Source of the DNA: JBDSSS01 sp038224055
Lineage (GTDB): Bacteria; Actinomycetota; Actinomycetes; Actinomycetales; Dermatophilaceae
Assembly (NCBI GenBank): GCA_038224055.1
Contig: JBBRGO010000131.1
Location: 1 to 8,960 of the forward strand
Length of the DNA stretch: 8,960 nucleotides
Direction: 5' to 3'
Of this stretch, positions 1 through 7,825 are shown one piece after another. Made by a program: the position numbers and the translations under genes. Each line of letters opens with the position of its first letter. The first letter of the stretch is position 1. The notes beneath the pieces were generated by a model. The model was given only the letters and a program-made list of their open reading frames with translations, was not told the DNA's origin and ran no database searches.

Positions 1-446
1 CCGACCTCGCCGTCCTTGACGAGACGGTCGAGGTCGGTCTTGGCCTTGCGCCGGATGTTGCGCACGGAGACGCGGGCGTCCTCCGCCTTCTGGCTCGCGA
101 GCTTGGTGTACTCGCGGCGGCGCTGCTCCGTCAGCTCCGGCATGACGCAGCGGATCTGGTTGCCGTCGCTGCTCGGGTTGACGCCGAGGTCGGAGTTGCG
201 GATGGACTTCTCGATCTCGTGCATCGCCGACTTGTCGAAGGGGATGACGAGGATGGTCCGCGGCTCGGGGTTCTGGAACGACGCGAGCTGCTGCAGCGGC
301 GTCGGCGCTCCGTAGTACTCGACCGTGAGCTTGTTGAACAGGCCCGGGTTCGCACGACCGGTGCGGATCCCCGCGAAGTCCTCCTTGAGGACCTCGACGG
401 CCTTGTCCATCTTCTCCTCGGCCTCGAACATCGTCTCATCGATCAT
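1..446 (-). CDS. frr: Ribosome recycling factor, partial (3' end off the window)
   Basis: Ribosome recycling factor splits post-termination 70S complexes together with EF-G in the cytoplasm. About 148 of the usual ~185 residues are visible, starting MIDETMFEAEEKM. Family landmarks include IRTGRANP (near residue 27), EYYGAPTPL, the segment around NPEPRTILVIPFDKSAM, IRNSDLGVNPSSDG and PELTEQRRREY. The reading frame runs off the left edge after ...RLVKDGEV, inside the C-terminal helix of domain I, so the truncation comes from the window and not from mutation. The ATG at 446 is preceded by a GAGGA Shine-Dalgarno-like sequence about 9-10 nt upstream. It lies 93 bp downstream of pyrH, in the conserved pyrH-frr order, and is probably cotranscribed with it. 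Identification is very secure. Confidence 0.97.
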   Translation of the reverse strand, partial: MIDETMFEAEEKMDKAVEVLKEDFAGIRTGRANPGLFNKLTVEYYGAPTPLQQLASFQNPEPRTILVIPFDKSAMHEIEKSIRNSDLGVNPSSDGNQIRCVMPELTEQRRREYTKLASQKAEDARVSVRNIRRKAKTDLDRLVKDGEV

Positions 447-523
447 CGGTGTGCTTCCTCGTCCCGTCGGGGTGGTGCGGTCGTGCTGGTCGGTGTGCGG
501 ACGGCCTGGACGCGCCGTGGCGT

Positions 524-539
524 GCCCGGCCGGTCGGGC
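524..539 (-). other. Small inverted repeat directly after the pyrH stop
   Basis: Arms GCCCG (524-528) and CGGGC (535-539) surround a 6-nt loop and abut the pyrH stop codon in the 93-bp pyrH-frr spacer. There is no T-run on the minus strand, so it is not a convincing terminator. It could be an RNA-processing or attenuation hairpin, or chance in GC-rich DNA. Confidence 0.25.
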
Positions 540-1268
540 TCAGGCGTTGGTGACCAGCGTCCCGATCTTCTCACCCAGCAGGGCGCGGGTGATGTTACCC
601 GGGCCCTCCATCCCGAAGACGATCATCGGCAGCTTGTTGTCCATGCAGAGGCTGAAGGCCGCCGCGTCGACGACCTTGAGGCCGGCCGAGAGCGCCTCGT
701 CGAACGTCACCGTCTCGAGCTTCTTCGCGTCCGGGTTGACTCGCGGGTCGGCGTCGTAGACCCCGTCGACCCCGTTCTTCGCGATGAGCACGGCGTCGCA
801 CTTGATCTCGAGGGCGCGCTGCGCGCTCACGGTGTCGGTGGAGAAGAACGGCATACCCGCGCCGGCGCCGAAGATGACGACGCGCTGCTTCTCGAGGTGG
901 CGGATCGCGCGACGCGGGATGTAGGGCTCGGCGACCTGCGTCATCTCGATGGCGGACTGGACCCGCGTCTCGATGCCCTCCTTCTCGAGGAAGTCCTGCA
1001 GGGCGAGGCAGTTCATCACCGTGCCGAGCATGCCCATGTAGTCGGCGCGGGTGCGGTCCATGCCGCGCTGCTGGAGCTCGGCGCCCCGGAAGAAGTTGCC
1101 CCCGCCGATGACGACGGCGACCTCGACGCCCCCGCGCACGGCGTCGGCGACCTGACGGGCGATGCCGTGGACGACGGCCGGGTCGAGTCCGACCTTGCCG
1201 CCGCCGAAGACCTCTCCGGAGAGCTTCAGCAGGACCCGGTGGAAGGGAGTGGTCGGGGCGTCGGTCAT
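540..1268 (-). CDS. pyrH: UMP kinase (uridylate kinase)
   Basis: Phosphorylates UMP to UDP with ATP in pyrimidine nucleotide synthesis; a cytoplasmic hexamer of the amino-acid-kinase fold, typically activated by GTP and inhibited by UTP. The 242-residue product is of usual length. Visible motifs are the phosphate-binding start LLKLSGEVFGG (about 13-23), VVIGGGNFFRG (52-62), the UMP-binding region RTRADYMGMLGTVMN (72-86), GAGAGMPFFSTDT (134-146) and the nucleotide-site segment KNGVDGVYDADPR (164-176). The ATG at 1268 was chosen because family homology begins there and a GGAGG lies 9 nt upstream. The frame stays open further upstream, but that extension overlaps the kinase gene and is not family-like. 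It probably has its own promoter, since the preceding gene is an unrelated membrane kinase 107 bp away. It is separated from tsf here, unlike the usual tsf-pyrH adjacency. Confidence 0.98.
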   Translation of the reverse strand: MTDAPTTPFHRVLLKLSGEVFGGGKVGLDPAVVHGIARQVADAVRGGVEVAVVIGGGNFFRGAELQQRGMDRTRADYMGMLGTVMNCLALQDFLEKEGIETRVQSAIEMTQVAEPYIPRRAIRHLEKQRVVIFGAGAGMPFFSTDTVSAQRALEIKCDAVLIAKNGVDGVYDADPRVNPDAKKLETVTFDEALSAGLKVVDAAAFSLCMDNKLPMIVFGMEGPGNITRALLGEKIGTLVTNA

Positions 1269-1309
1269 GACGGTGGGCCTCCGTGGGGCAGCGTGCAGGC
1301 GGTCGGTCG

Positions 1310-1315
1310 ATCCTG
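1310..1315 (-). promoter_or_regulatory. Possible -10 element for pyrH-frr
   Basis: On the minus strand the context GTGTGGCAGGATCGA contains CAGGAT, about 42 nt upstream of the pyrH ATG. It is an acceptable but weak match to the actinobacterial -10 hexamer TANNNT. No good -35 hexamer is visible at 16-18 nt. The case rests mainly on the need for a housekeeping promoter between the sensor kinase gene and pyrH. Confidence 0.25.
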
Positions 1316-1321
1316 CCACAC

Positions 1322-1345
1322 CTCGATGGCTCGCACCGCATCGAG
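1322..1345 (-). other. Inverted repeat in the kinase-pyrH spacer
   Basis: Perfect 7-bp arms CTCGATG (1322-1328) and CATCGAG (1339-1345) flank a 10-nt loop. On the minus-strand RNA the stem can extend by four more pairs, two of them G-U. A second small hairpin (GCCGC 1348-1352, GCGGC 1361-1365) sits next to it, just after the kinase stop. Neither is followed by a U-run. They could terminate the two-component transcript or form an operator above pyrH; the sequence alone does not decide. Confidence 0.35.
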
Positions 1346-1375
1346 ATGCCGCTTCACGATGCGGCGGTATGCCGC

Positions 1376-4008
1376 TCAGCGGGGCGGGCCGGTCGCCGGT
1401 CCACCCGCCGCGGCGGCGTCGAGCAGCTCGGCGCAGCCCGCGAGCCCCTCCGGACCGGTGGCAGCTCCCCCGCCGAGGACCGCGCGGGCCCGGTTGCGCC
1501 CCCCGTTCCACGAGAGCCAGCCCTCGTCCGGCGCCGGCGCGCGCGCGATGCACCGCGCGAGGTCGCCGGGCAGCCCTGCGACGATCGCCGGGGTGGCGTC
1601 GGCACTGAGCGAGCGCAGGTAGTAGGGGTCGAACCGGCCGCTGGAGACGTAGCGGTCGATGTTGCGCTCGGCGACCCAGCCCTCCGGGTTTGCCAGCCCC
1701 GCCCCCAGCACGAGGACGGCTGCGCTCAGCAGGGCGGCGCGGGGCAGCCACCGCCCCCGCAACCGGACCCCGGCGACGACGACGAGGAGCACGAGGAGTC
1801 CGAGCCAGAGCTCGAACGCGTCCACCAGGACGCGCAGGACCGTGAAGCCGTAGGCCTGCTGGTAGAGGTCCATCCGGTGCAGGGCCGAGCCGACGACGAC
1901 GAGCGTGAGCAGGCACAGCGCGCCGAGGACGAGCCGCAGCACGAGCCGCTCCGGCCCGGTGTCGACGGGGGCCTTGCGCACGGTGATCGCGACCGTGACG
2001 AGGGTGAGCAGGGTCGCGACGGTGAGCTGCCCGAAGCCCTGGTGGACGTACTCGGCGTACGTCAGGCCAGTGGTGCGCTGGACGTAGTCGTGGCCACCGA
2101 AGAGCGCCGCGGCCTGGGCGACGACGAAGGCGGCGTAGATCGCGACGACGAGCCCGACGGGAACGAGCCACTCCCAGGTCCGCGCCACCGGTCGCCCCAC
2201 CGGGGCGGCGAGGAGGTCGACCCGCGGCGGGTTGAGCGCGAGGTAGCAGACGGCGAGCAGCGACCCCCCGACCACGAAGCCGACGAACGAGCGGAGCACG
2301 AGACCGTCCACCGCGAGATCGGGCACGATGGAGCCGGCCCACGACCCGACGATGGCGTCGCCGGAGGCGAAGAGGCCGCCGAAGACGACGAGGGCCAGAA
2401 CCGACAGGGTCGCGGTGCGCACGATCGGCCAGAGCACCGACACCCGGCTCGTGGCCGTGATGGTGCGACCGAGCAGGGGCAGGCCGCGCAGGGCCGAGAG
2501 GGGCCAGGCCGCGAGACCGGCGAGCTGGGACACGACGCCCCGGGCGCCGGTGAGCGCCGACGTCGTGAGGACGATGCCGGCGAGCAGCGCGAGGGCGGTC
2601 ACCCACTCGGCGGCCCGGAGCACGACGAGCGAGAGGAGACCGAGGCACAGCACGGTCGACACGGCCGTCCAGGGCCTGCGGCGTCGCACCGAGGTGCGCA
2701 GGACGACGCCGCCCCCCACGAGCAGGACGAGGAGCAGGGCGAGCCCCAGGCCGCGGAAGGGCAGGATCGCACCAGCGAGCACCCCGACACCGATCGACGT
2801 GAGCAGCAGCTCGACGCGGGGCGTGAGGCCGGTCTCCGGCCACAGGTCACCGAAGACCGTGTCGAGGACGGGCCGGGGTGGCCCTGCGGGCTGCTCTGCG
2901 GGCTGCCCTGAGGCGGAGGCGGGGCCGGGCGGTGCGGGCGACACGGGGGGCGCCGTCGGTGAGGTGGGTGGGGTGCCCGGTCGGTCTCGTTGCGGCGCTC
3001 CGGGCGGAGCCGGGCGGCGTGGGAGGACGGCACGGATCCGCGCGCCACGTGCGCCGCCGTCGGGGGTCGGGGCCGAGATCGACCCGCCGTGCAGCTCACA
3101 GACCCAGCTCGCGATGGCGAGGCCGATCCCGGTCCCACCGCTCGCGTCGTCGCCGGAGCCGAAGCGGTCGAAGATCCGCTCCGCCCGGTCCCGGGAGATG
3201 CCCGGGCCCTCGTCCGTGACGTCGAGCGCCCACCGGTCGGGGCCGTCGTCCGTCGCGGTGACCCGGACCTTCCCGCCCACGGGGCTGTGCCGGCCGGCGT
3301 TGTCCAGCAGGTTGGCCAGCACCTGGGCGAGCCGGGCGGCGTCCGCCTGCACGACGAGGTCGGCCGGGCGCACGTCGATGACGTGCTCGACCGGCCGACC
3401 CGATACCGCGGCCTCGGCCACGGCGACCCGCACGAGGTCGGCGACGCGCACGGGTGCGAGGTCGAGGGGCACCGGCCCACCGTCGAGCCGGCTGAGGTCG
3501 AGCAGGTCCCCGACGAGTGCCCCCAGCCGCTCGGCCTGGAGCAGCGCGGTGCGCAGCACGGGCTCGTCGGGGCGCACCACCCCGTCCACGAGGTTCTCGA
3601 GCAGCGCCTGCTGGGCGGCGAGCGGGGTCCGCAGCTCGTGCGAGACGGTCGCCACGAGCTGGCGACGCTGTCGGTCGGCGTCCGCGAGGTCGGCCGCCAT
3701 CGTGTTGAAGGCCGCTCCGAGGGTCCCCACCTCGTCGGCCGAGCTCGCGGTGACCCGGAGCGAGTAGTCACCCGTCGCCATCCGGCCGGCCGCGGCGGTC
3801 ATCTCCCGCAGTGGCGAGGTCATGCCGCGCGCCAGCCACTGGGTCACTCCCAGCCCGGCCGCGATGGTGACCGGGATCGTCAGCCAGGCCGGGACGCCCG
3901 CACGGTCCCCGGTCTCCGCGACCAGGGAGGCCCCGAAGATGCTCGCGGCGACCAGCACGCCGAGCTTGACCTTGAGGCTGCGGATGCCGTCGAGCGGTCG
4001 TTCGGGGT

Positions 4009-4012
<4 letters not shown>
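1376..4012 (-). CDS. Sensor histidine kinase fused to a DUF4173/DUF4153-like membrane domain
   Basis: Membrane sensor kinase of 878 residues, about twice the usual size. It has a short cytoplasmic start, two hydrophobic segments (about 15-32 and 41-60) with almost no extracytoplasmic loop, and a HAMP domain (about 60-112). The HisKA domain carries SHELRTP with phospho-acceptor His125. The ATPase domain has N-box NLLDNAG (235-241), DEGPGIS (267-273), the RIFDRF F-box and GGTGIGLAI (292-300). A Pro/Ala/Gly-rich linker (about 332-382) leads to some ten hydrophobic segments (about 400-775). DUF4173-type signatures are TYAEYVHQGFGQL (651-663) and the soluble tail ERNIDRYVSSGRFDPYYLRSLSADA. The frame is continuous, so this is a fusion and not a frameshift. 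The start is a GTG whose GTGA overlaps the stop of the response regulator gene, indicating translational coupling and pairing. The stimulus and the function of the C-terminal domain are unknown. Confidence 0.9.
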
Positions 4013-4731
<719 letters not shown>

Positions 4732-4775
4732 GCTCCGAGCCTAGGAGCCGCCTCCCGGTGGGCGCCGGGTCGACG

Positions 4776-4793
4776 TGTGGAGATCCTGTGAAG
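4776..4793 (-). promoter_or_regulatory. Tandem direct repeat, candidate autoregulatory box of the response regulator
   Basis: On the plus strand TGTGGAG (4776-4782) is repeated as TGTGAAG (4787-4793) with an 11-bp period; the minus strand reads CTTCACA then CTCCACA. OmpR/PhoB regulators bind direct repeats of this size and phase, and two-component operons are often autoregulated. It lies 45-62 bp upstream of the regulator start codon. No -10/-35 pair was identified confidently. Confidence 0.4.
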
Positions 4794-4815
4794 ACCCAGG
4801 GATCTCGAGACGGAG

Positions 4816-4850
4816 GGACGGCCCGGAGCGGTGGCCGCTCCGGGCCGTCC
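4816..4850 (-). terminator. Strong hairpin terminator of the sulfur operon
   Basis: A perfect 15-bp inverted repeat (arms 4816-4830 and 4836-4850, loop GTGGC) lies 14 bp after the DsrE-family stop codon. An outer pair, GGGATCT (4799-4805) and AGATCCC (4851-4857), can extend it with a one-sided bulge. There is no T-run, as is common for actinobacterial terminators. It sits between the sulfur operon and the two-component operon and probably insulates them. Confidence 0.75.
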
Positions 4851-4864
4851 AGATCCCGGCCGCC

Positions 4865-5380
4865 TCAGATGAAGAGGAGCTGGGCGCCTGCGGTCATCTC
4901 GATGAAGTCGGACGCCGAGATGATGCCCTCGACATCGTCACGCAGGTCCTCCTCCGTCAGGTGGTTCATGTCCGCAGACAGTCGGCACGCCCACAGGTGA
5001 CCACCCGACGCGACGATCTGGTCGAGGAAGTCGGGCACCTCGGGGATGTCGAGCTCGGCGATGGCCTTCTTGAGCTGCGACGTGGCGAGGTGAGTCATCC
5101 CCGGGACGCCGCCGAGGCCCTGGGGCAGGTGCATCGCGGTGTTGCCGAGCAGCGTGGCCTTGAGGCTGCTCTGGGTCTTGAGGTTGATCATGTCGAAGCC
5201 CCAGAAGGTGAAGAAGAGGTGGGTCTCGATCCCCTCCCCGAGGGCGGCGTTGCCCATGATCAGCCCCGGGTAGGCCATGTCGAGCGTGCCCTTGCTGCAG
5301 ATGATGGCGAGCTTGCGACCCTCCTCGGCCGGGGTGTCGAACGACGGGACGAACGGTGTCTCGGTCTGGGTGTCGGTCAT
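4865..5380 (-). CDS. DsrE/DsrF-family sulfur-relay protein
   Basis: Small cytoplasmic protein of 171 residues in the DsrE-like family, whose members carry persulfide sulfur on a conserved cysteine and pass it to TusA- or DsrC/TusE-type partners. After a polar N-terminus come a beta strand KLAIICSKGTLDMAYPGL (about 23-40) with Cys28, a hydrophobic LFFTFWGFDM segment and the family hallmark WACRLSADM, with Cys132 as the likely sulfur-bearing residue. The acidic EEDLRDDVEGIISASDFIE region follows, as in other DsrE-like proteins. The ATG at 5380 has AGGAG 6 nt upstream. It is the third gene of the operon, 66 bp after the DsrC/TusE-like gene; that spacer contains a small GGAGG-TTC-CCTCC stem on the minus strand. 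It stands alone and not as a DsrEFH set. The family call is solid; direction of sulfur transfer and partner are inferred. Confidence 0.88.
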   Translation of the reverse strand: MTDTQTETPFVPSFDTPAEEGRKLAIICSKGTLDMAYPGLIMGNAALGEGIETHLFFTFWGFDMINLKTQSSLKATLLGNTAMHLPQGLGGVPGMTHLATSQLKKAIAELDIPEVPDFLDQIVASGGHLWACRLSADMNHLTEEDLRDDVEGIISASDFIEMTAGAQLLFI

Positions 5381-5446
5381 GGCGTACTCCTGGGTCTGGT
5401 GGGTGGGACGTGCGGAGGGGGCGGAGCCGGGGAGGGAACCTCCGAC

Positions 5447-5761
5447 TCAGACGCACCCCTTCGGCTTGGGCACCCCGGCGACGTAGGCCATCTTCTTGGC
5501 CGGCTTGCCGGGGAAGAGGGTGAACAGCGCCTTGACCGGCATACCCGTGTGCAGGCTGACGCGGCGCAGCGTCGGGGTCTCGCCCTGGGCCTTGTAGTCC
5601 TCGCGGAGGTACTTGACGAGCTTCCAGGAGTCTTCGGTCATCTCGACGCCGATGAGGCGGGCGAACTCGGCGCCGAGGTCATCGGTCCAGTCGTCGGGGT
5701 TGAGGAGGAAGCCCTCCTCGTTGACGTCGATCTGGCGGCCGGCGATGGTGGTGCTGGGCAT
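5447..5761 (-). CDS. TusE/DsrC-family sulfur carrier with one C-terminal cysteine
   Basis: Complete 104-residue member of the DsrC/TusE family: small proteins that carry sulfur on a flexible C-terminal arm. Typical features are the start with GFLLNPDDW (about 17-25), the helix EDSWKLVKYLREDY, the LFPGKP segment and the signature tail AGVPKPKGCV with penultimate Cys103. In DsrC proper a second cysteine lies 11 residues earlier; here that position is Ala92, so the protein has the TusE-type cysteine pattern and should not form the DsrC intramolecular trisulfide with DsrAB. It starts 14 bp after the flavoprotein gene, with AAAGGA about 10 nt before the ATG, so the two are cotranscribed. No tusBCD or dsrAB genes are in the window. 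A role in tRNA thiolation is possible but the sulfide-oxidation context favours a carrier role; this is inference. Confidence 0.93.
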   Translation of the reverse strand: MPSTTIAGRQIDVNEEGFLLNPDDWTDDLGAEFARLIGVEMTEDSWKLVKYLREDYKAQGETPTLRRVSLHTGMPVKALFTLFPGKPAKKMAYVAGVPKPKGCV

Positions 5762-5775
5762 GACGATCAGTCCTT

Positions 5776-7032
5776 TCAGGAGGAGGCGTCGGCCGGGATC
5801 TTGCCGGCCATGGACATCTGGGCGGGGAGACCGATCGGACGACCGGGCAGGAGCATGTTCCAGTAGATGTGCCGGAACGCGAGCTTGCCGAGGTGGTTGG
5901 CCCGCGACTCCTTCAGGAGGCTCATCGGGCCGATCTTCGGGATCGGGAAGGTGCCCGTCAGCGGTTCCGTGTCGTAGTTGAAGTCGAGCAGCAGCGCCTT
6001 GCCCTGACCCGACTCGACGAAGCAGTTGGCGTGCCCGTCGAACGAGTGCGTCATGGGCCTGCCGGACACGAGCTCCATGAAGTTGTCGACGAAGACCTCG
6101 ACCGAGAAGTGCGCGACCGAGCCGGCCTTGGACGTGGGGATGTTGCTCGCGTCGCCGAGGGCGAAGATCTCCGGGTGCTGCGTGGACCGCATCGTGTGCT
6201 TGTCGACGGGCACGTAGTTGAGGTCGTCCCCCAGGCCCGAGCGGGCGACGAAGTCGGCACCCATGTTGAGCGGGATCGTCACGAGCTGGTCGTAGGGGAC
6301 CTCTCGCTCGTCATAGGAGATGAGGACCTTCCGCTCCTGGTCGATGCGCTCGACCATGAAGTCCGTCTCGACGGTGACGCCACGCTCCTCGAGCAGGTGC
6401 CCGAGCTCCCTGCTCGCGACCGGCTTGGTGAAGGCGCCATCGAGCGGAGTGACGAAGACGATCTCGGTCTTGGCCCGCAGGCCGCGCTCCTTGAGGTAGT
6501 CGTCCGCAAGGAAGGTGAACTCGAGCGGGGCGACCGGGCACTTGAAGGGCAGCTCGGTGATGTGGACGACGAGCCGTCCCCCGGAGAAGGCGCTCATCGC
6601 ATCACGCAGCGCCACCGACCCGTCGTAGGTGTAGAACTCGCCTACCGACTTGTGCCACTCGTCCCCGAGCATGCCGGGAGTCTGGTCGGGCCGGGTCGTC
6701 GTGCCGGACGCGATGACGAGGTAGTCGTAGGGCAGCGTCCGACCGTCCGTCAGCGTGACGGACCTGGCCTCGGCGTCGACCCGGTCGACGTCGGCGAGGA
6801 CGAGCTCGATGCCGTCGTGGATGAAGGCGTGCTTGGTCTTGCGGACCTGATCCGGGGTGTTCATGCCGAAGGGGATGAAGAGGTAACCCGGCTGATAGTC
6901 GTGGATGTCGGTCTTGTCGACGACGGTGATCGCCCAGTCGCTCTTCGGGAGGCGGTTGCGGAGCTTGTTGGCGACCATGGTTCCGGCCGTGCCAGCGCCC
7001 AGCACCACCAAGGACTTCTGTGTGGTGGTCAT
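5776..7032 (-). CDS. Sulfide:quinone oxidoreductase-like FAD/NAD(P)-binding protein
   Basis: A flavoprotein of 418 residues in the SQR/FCSD/NDH-2-like two-dinucleotide-binding family. It likely oxidises sulfide to persulfide or polysulfide and passes electrons to quinone at the membrane. The N-terminal FAD motif is VVLGAGTAG (about 9-17); YDYLVIASG (102-110) and EIFALGDAS (288-296) are the other FAD-contact motifs. Cys165 in FKCPVAPLEF and Cys337 in ANCFVESG are candidate redox cysteines, in the places expected for two of the SQR cysteines; no cysteine is seen around residues 110-160 where a third can occur. The C-terminal segment KLAFRHIYWNMLLPGRPIG is amphipathic and could attach to the membrane. 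The ATG at 7032 begins just before the FAD strand; the only nearby SD-like tract (GGGGG) is 12 nt away, within the putative operator. It is first in an operon with two sulfur-relay genes. Substrate is inferred. Confidence 0.85.
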   Translation of the reverse strand: MTTTQKSLVVLGAGTAGTMVANKLRNRLPKSDWAITVVDKTDIHDYQPGYLFIPFGMNTPDQVRKTKHAFIHDGIELVLADVDRVDAEARSVTLTDGRTLPYDYLVIASGTTTRPDQTPGMLGDEWHKSVGEFYTYDGSVALRDAMSAFSGGRLVVHITELPFKCPVAPLEFTFLADDYLKERGLRAKTEIVFVTPLDGAFTKPVASRELGHLLEERGVTVETDFMVERIDQERKVLISYDEREVPYDQLVTIPLNMGADFVARSGLGDDLNYVPVDKHTMRSTQHPEIFALGDASNIPTSKAGSVAHFSVEVFVDNFMELVSGRPMTHSFDGHANCFVESGQGKALLLDFNYDTEPLTGTFPIPKIGPMSLLKESRANHLGKLAFRHIYWNMLLPGRPIGLPAQMSMAGKIPADASS

Positions 7033-7042
7033 GATTCGACGG

Positions 7043-7056
7043 TACCCCCGTGGGTA
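7043..7056 (-). promoter_or_regulatory. CsoR/CstR-like operator upstream of the sulfur operon
   Basis: The palindrome TACCC-CCGT-GGGTA has perfect 5-bp arms (7043-7047 and 7052-7056) and an imperfect outer extension (GG/CC ends, GGTACCC versus GGGTATCC). It lies 11-24 bp upstream of the flavoprotein ATG. Operators of the CsoR family, including the persulfide-sensing CstR branch, are typically G/C tracts flanked by TAC/GTA or ATA/TAT ends. Its position could block the promoter or the ribosome-binding region. No regulator gene of this family is in the window, so the link is inference. Confidence 0.5.
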
Positions 7057-7181
7057 TCCGGGGCGCTGTGACCGACGAGACAGAATCTGCGTGACCTTGA
7101 CGACATGCAGGGCGAGGACCCGCCATGTCAGATGGGGCCACCCGGCCTACCGACCGGGCGGGATCGGGCGGATCGGCTCGC

Positions 7182-7226
7182 GTCCGGTGCCTCCCGGACC
7201 ACGAACGCCTGCTGGTCTGCCAGCAG
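7182..7226 (-). terminator. Two adjacent stem-loops after the ABM-like gene
   Basis: The first stem after the stop codon has 7-bp arms (7209-7215 and 7220-7226, loop TCTG), 5 bp beyond the stop. The second has 6-bp arms GTCCGG (7182-7187) and CCGGAC (7194-7199). There is no U-run, so termination is only plausible. The rest of the 199-bp spacer 7033-7231 holds the palindrome at 7043-7056 and presumably the promoter of the sulfur operon. I see no gene in it. Confidence 0.4.
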
Positions 7227-7231
7227 ATCGC

Positions 7232-7795
7232 TCAGGTGCGGGGCGCGAGCCAGCGGGAGAAGGTGCGGGTCATCAGGGGCAGGAAGAAGTAGGTCATCCA
7301 CGGCGTCGCGAGCAGGGTGCTGACCAGGACCCGGAGGACGACGTGCCAGCTCGCACTCAGCGGTCCGAGCAGGACAGCAAGGGCGAGGCTGGTGGGGAAG
7401 AAGGCAAACCAGATGACCGTCGCCTGCTTCCAGCGAGGCGGTGGCGCCGGGGCGGGCTCGTCGACGTCGCGCGATCGGGGCTCGTCGAACCAGCCCTCGA
7501 TGCCGGTGCGGTACTCCGTGCGCCGGTGCTCGACGAGGTCGGCCGCCGAGCGAAGCCAGCGCTTGCGCTCGGTCGACTCCTCCCACCGGGCCAGGCTCTG
7601 CGAGGAGTCGAAGCGGTAGAGCATGTGCCAGTCAGCGTCCCCGGACCGGACCCAGCCTGCGCCGAGGAACCCGTCGAAGCGCTCGGCCATCGACGTGCCG
7701 GCATGGACCCAGGCCTGCATGAGCATCTGGTCCTCGGGGGCCACCCGGCGCGTGATCGCGACGGTGAGGGGGCCGTCCCCGTGCAGGTCGGTCAT
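7232..7795 (-). CDS. ABM-domain protein with two C-terminal membrane helices
   Basis: A 187-residue protein with an N-terminal antibiotic-biosynthesis-monooxygenase-like (dimeric alpha/beta barrel) domain at about 10-105, followed by an acidic, proline-rich linker (about 106-121) and two hydrophobic helices (about 125-145 and 152-176). Domain signs are VAITRRVAPEDQ, the repeated aromatic and polar residues through WHMLYRFDSSQSLARWEES, and the region TGIEGWFDEP. This layout matches the group often described as ABM superfamily membrane proteins (COG3224-type); substrate and reaction are unknown and monooxygenase activity should not be assumed. The ATG at 7795 has GAGAGG about 9 nt upstream. It is flanked by the tsf hairpin upstream and possible terminators downstream, so it is probably transcribed alone. 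Its promoter was not identified. Confidence 0.8.
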   Translation of the reverse strand: MTDLHGDGPLTVAITRRVAPEDQMLMQAWVHAGTSMAERFDGFLGAGWVRSGDADWHMLYRFDSSQSLARWEESTERKRWLRSAADLVEHRRTEYRTGIEGWFDEPRSRDVDEPAPAPPPRWKQATVIWFAFFPTSLALAVLLGPLSASWHVVLRVLVSTLLATPWMTYFFLPLMTRTFSRWLAPRT

Positions 7796-7825
7796 GGTGA
7801 GCCTCTCGGTTCGTGGTGGGAACGC

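Noticed and set aside
1..446. Truncated frr as a pseudogene
   Set aside because: The frame is intact up to the window edge; the missing C-terminus is simply outside the window.
219..1622. Long plus-strand open frame opposite frr and pyrH
   Set aside because: Antisense shadow of GC-rich codons; Arg/Asp/Val/Gly-rich translation with no recognisable domain, while the minus strand encodes unmistakable families.
1269..2843. N-terminal extension of the pyrH reading frame far upstream
   Set aside because: The extension overlaps the kinase gene out of frame and is Arg/Ala-rich; UMP kinase homology and the ribosome-binding site place the start at 1268.
4775..7071. Two long plus-strand frames opposite the sulfur operon
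   Set aside because: Complementary to three confidently identified minus-strand genes; the translations resemble nothing known and have shadow-like composition.
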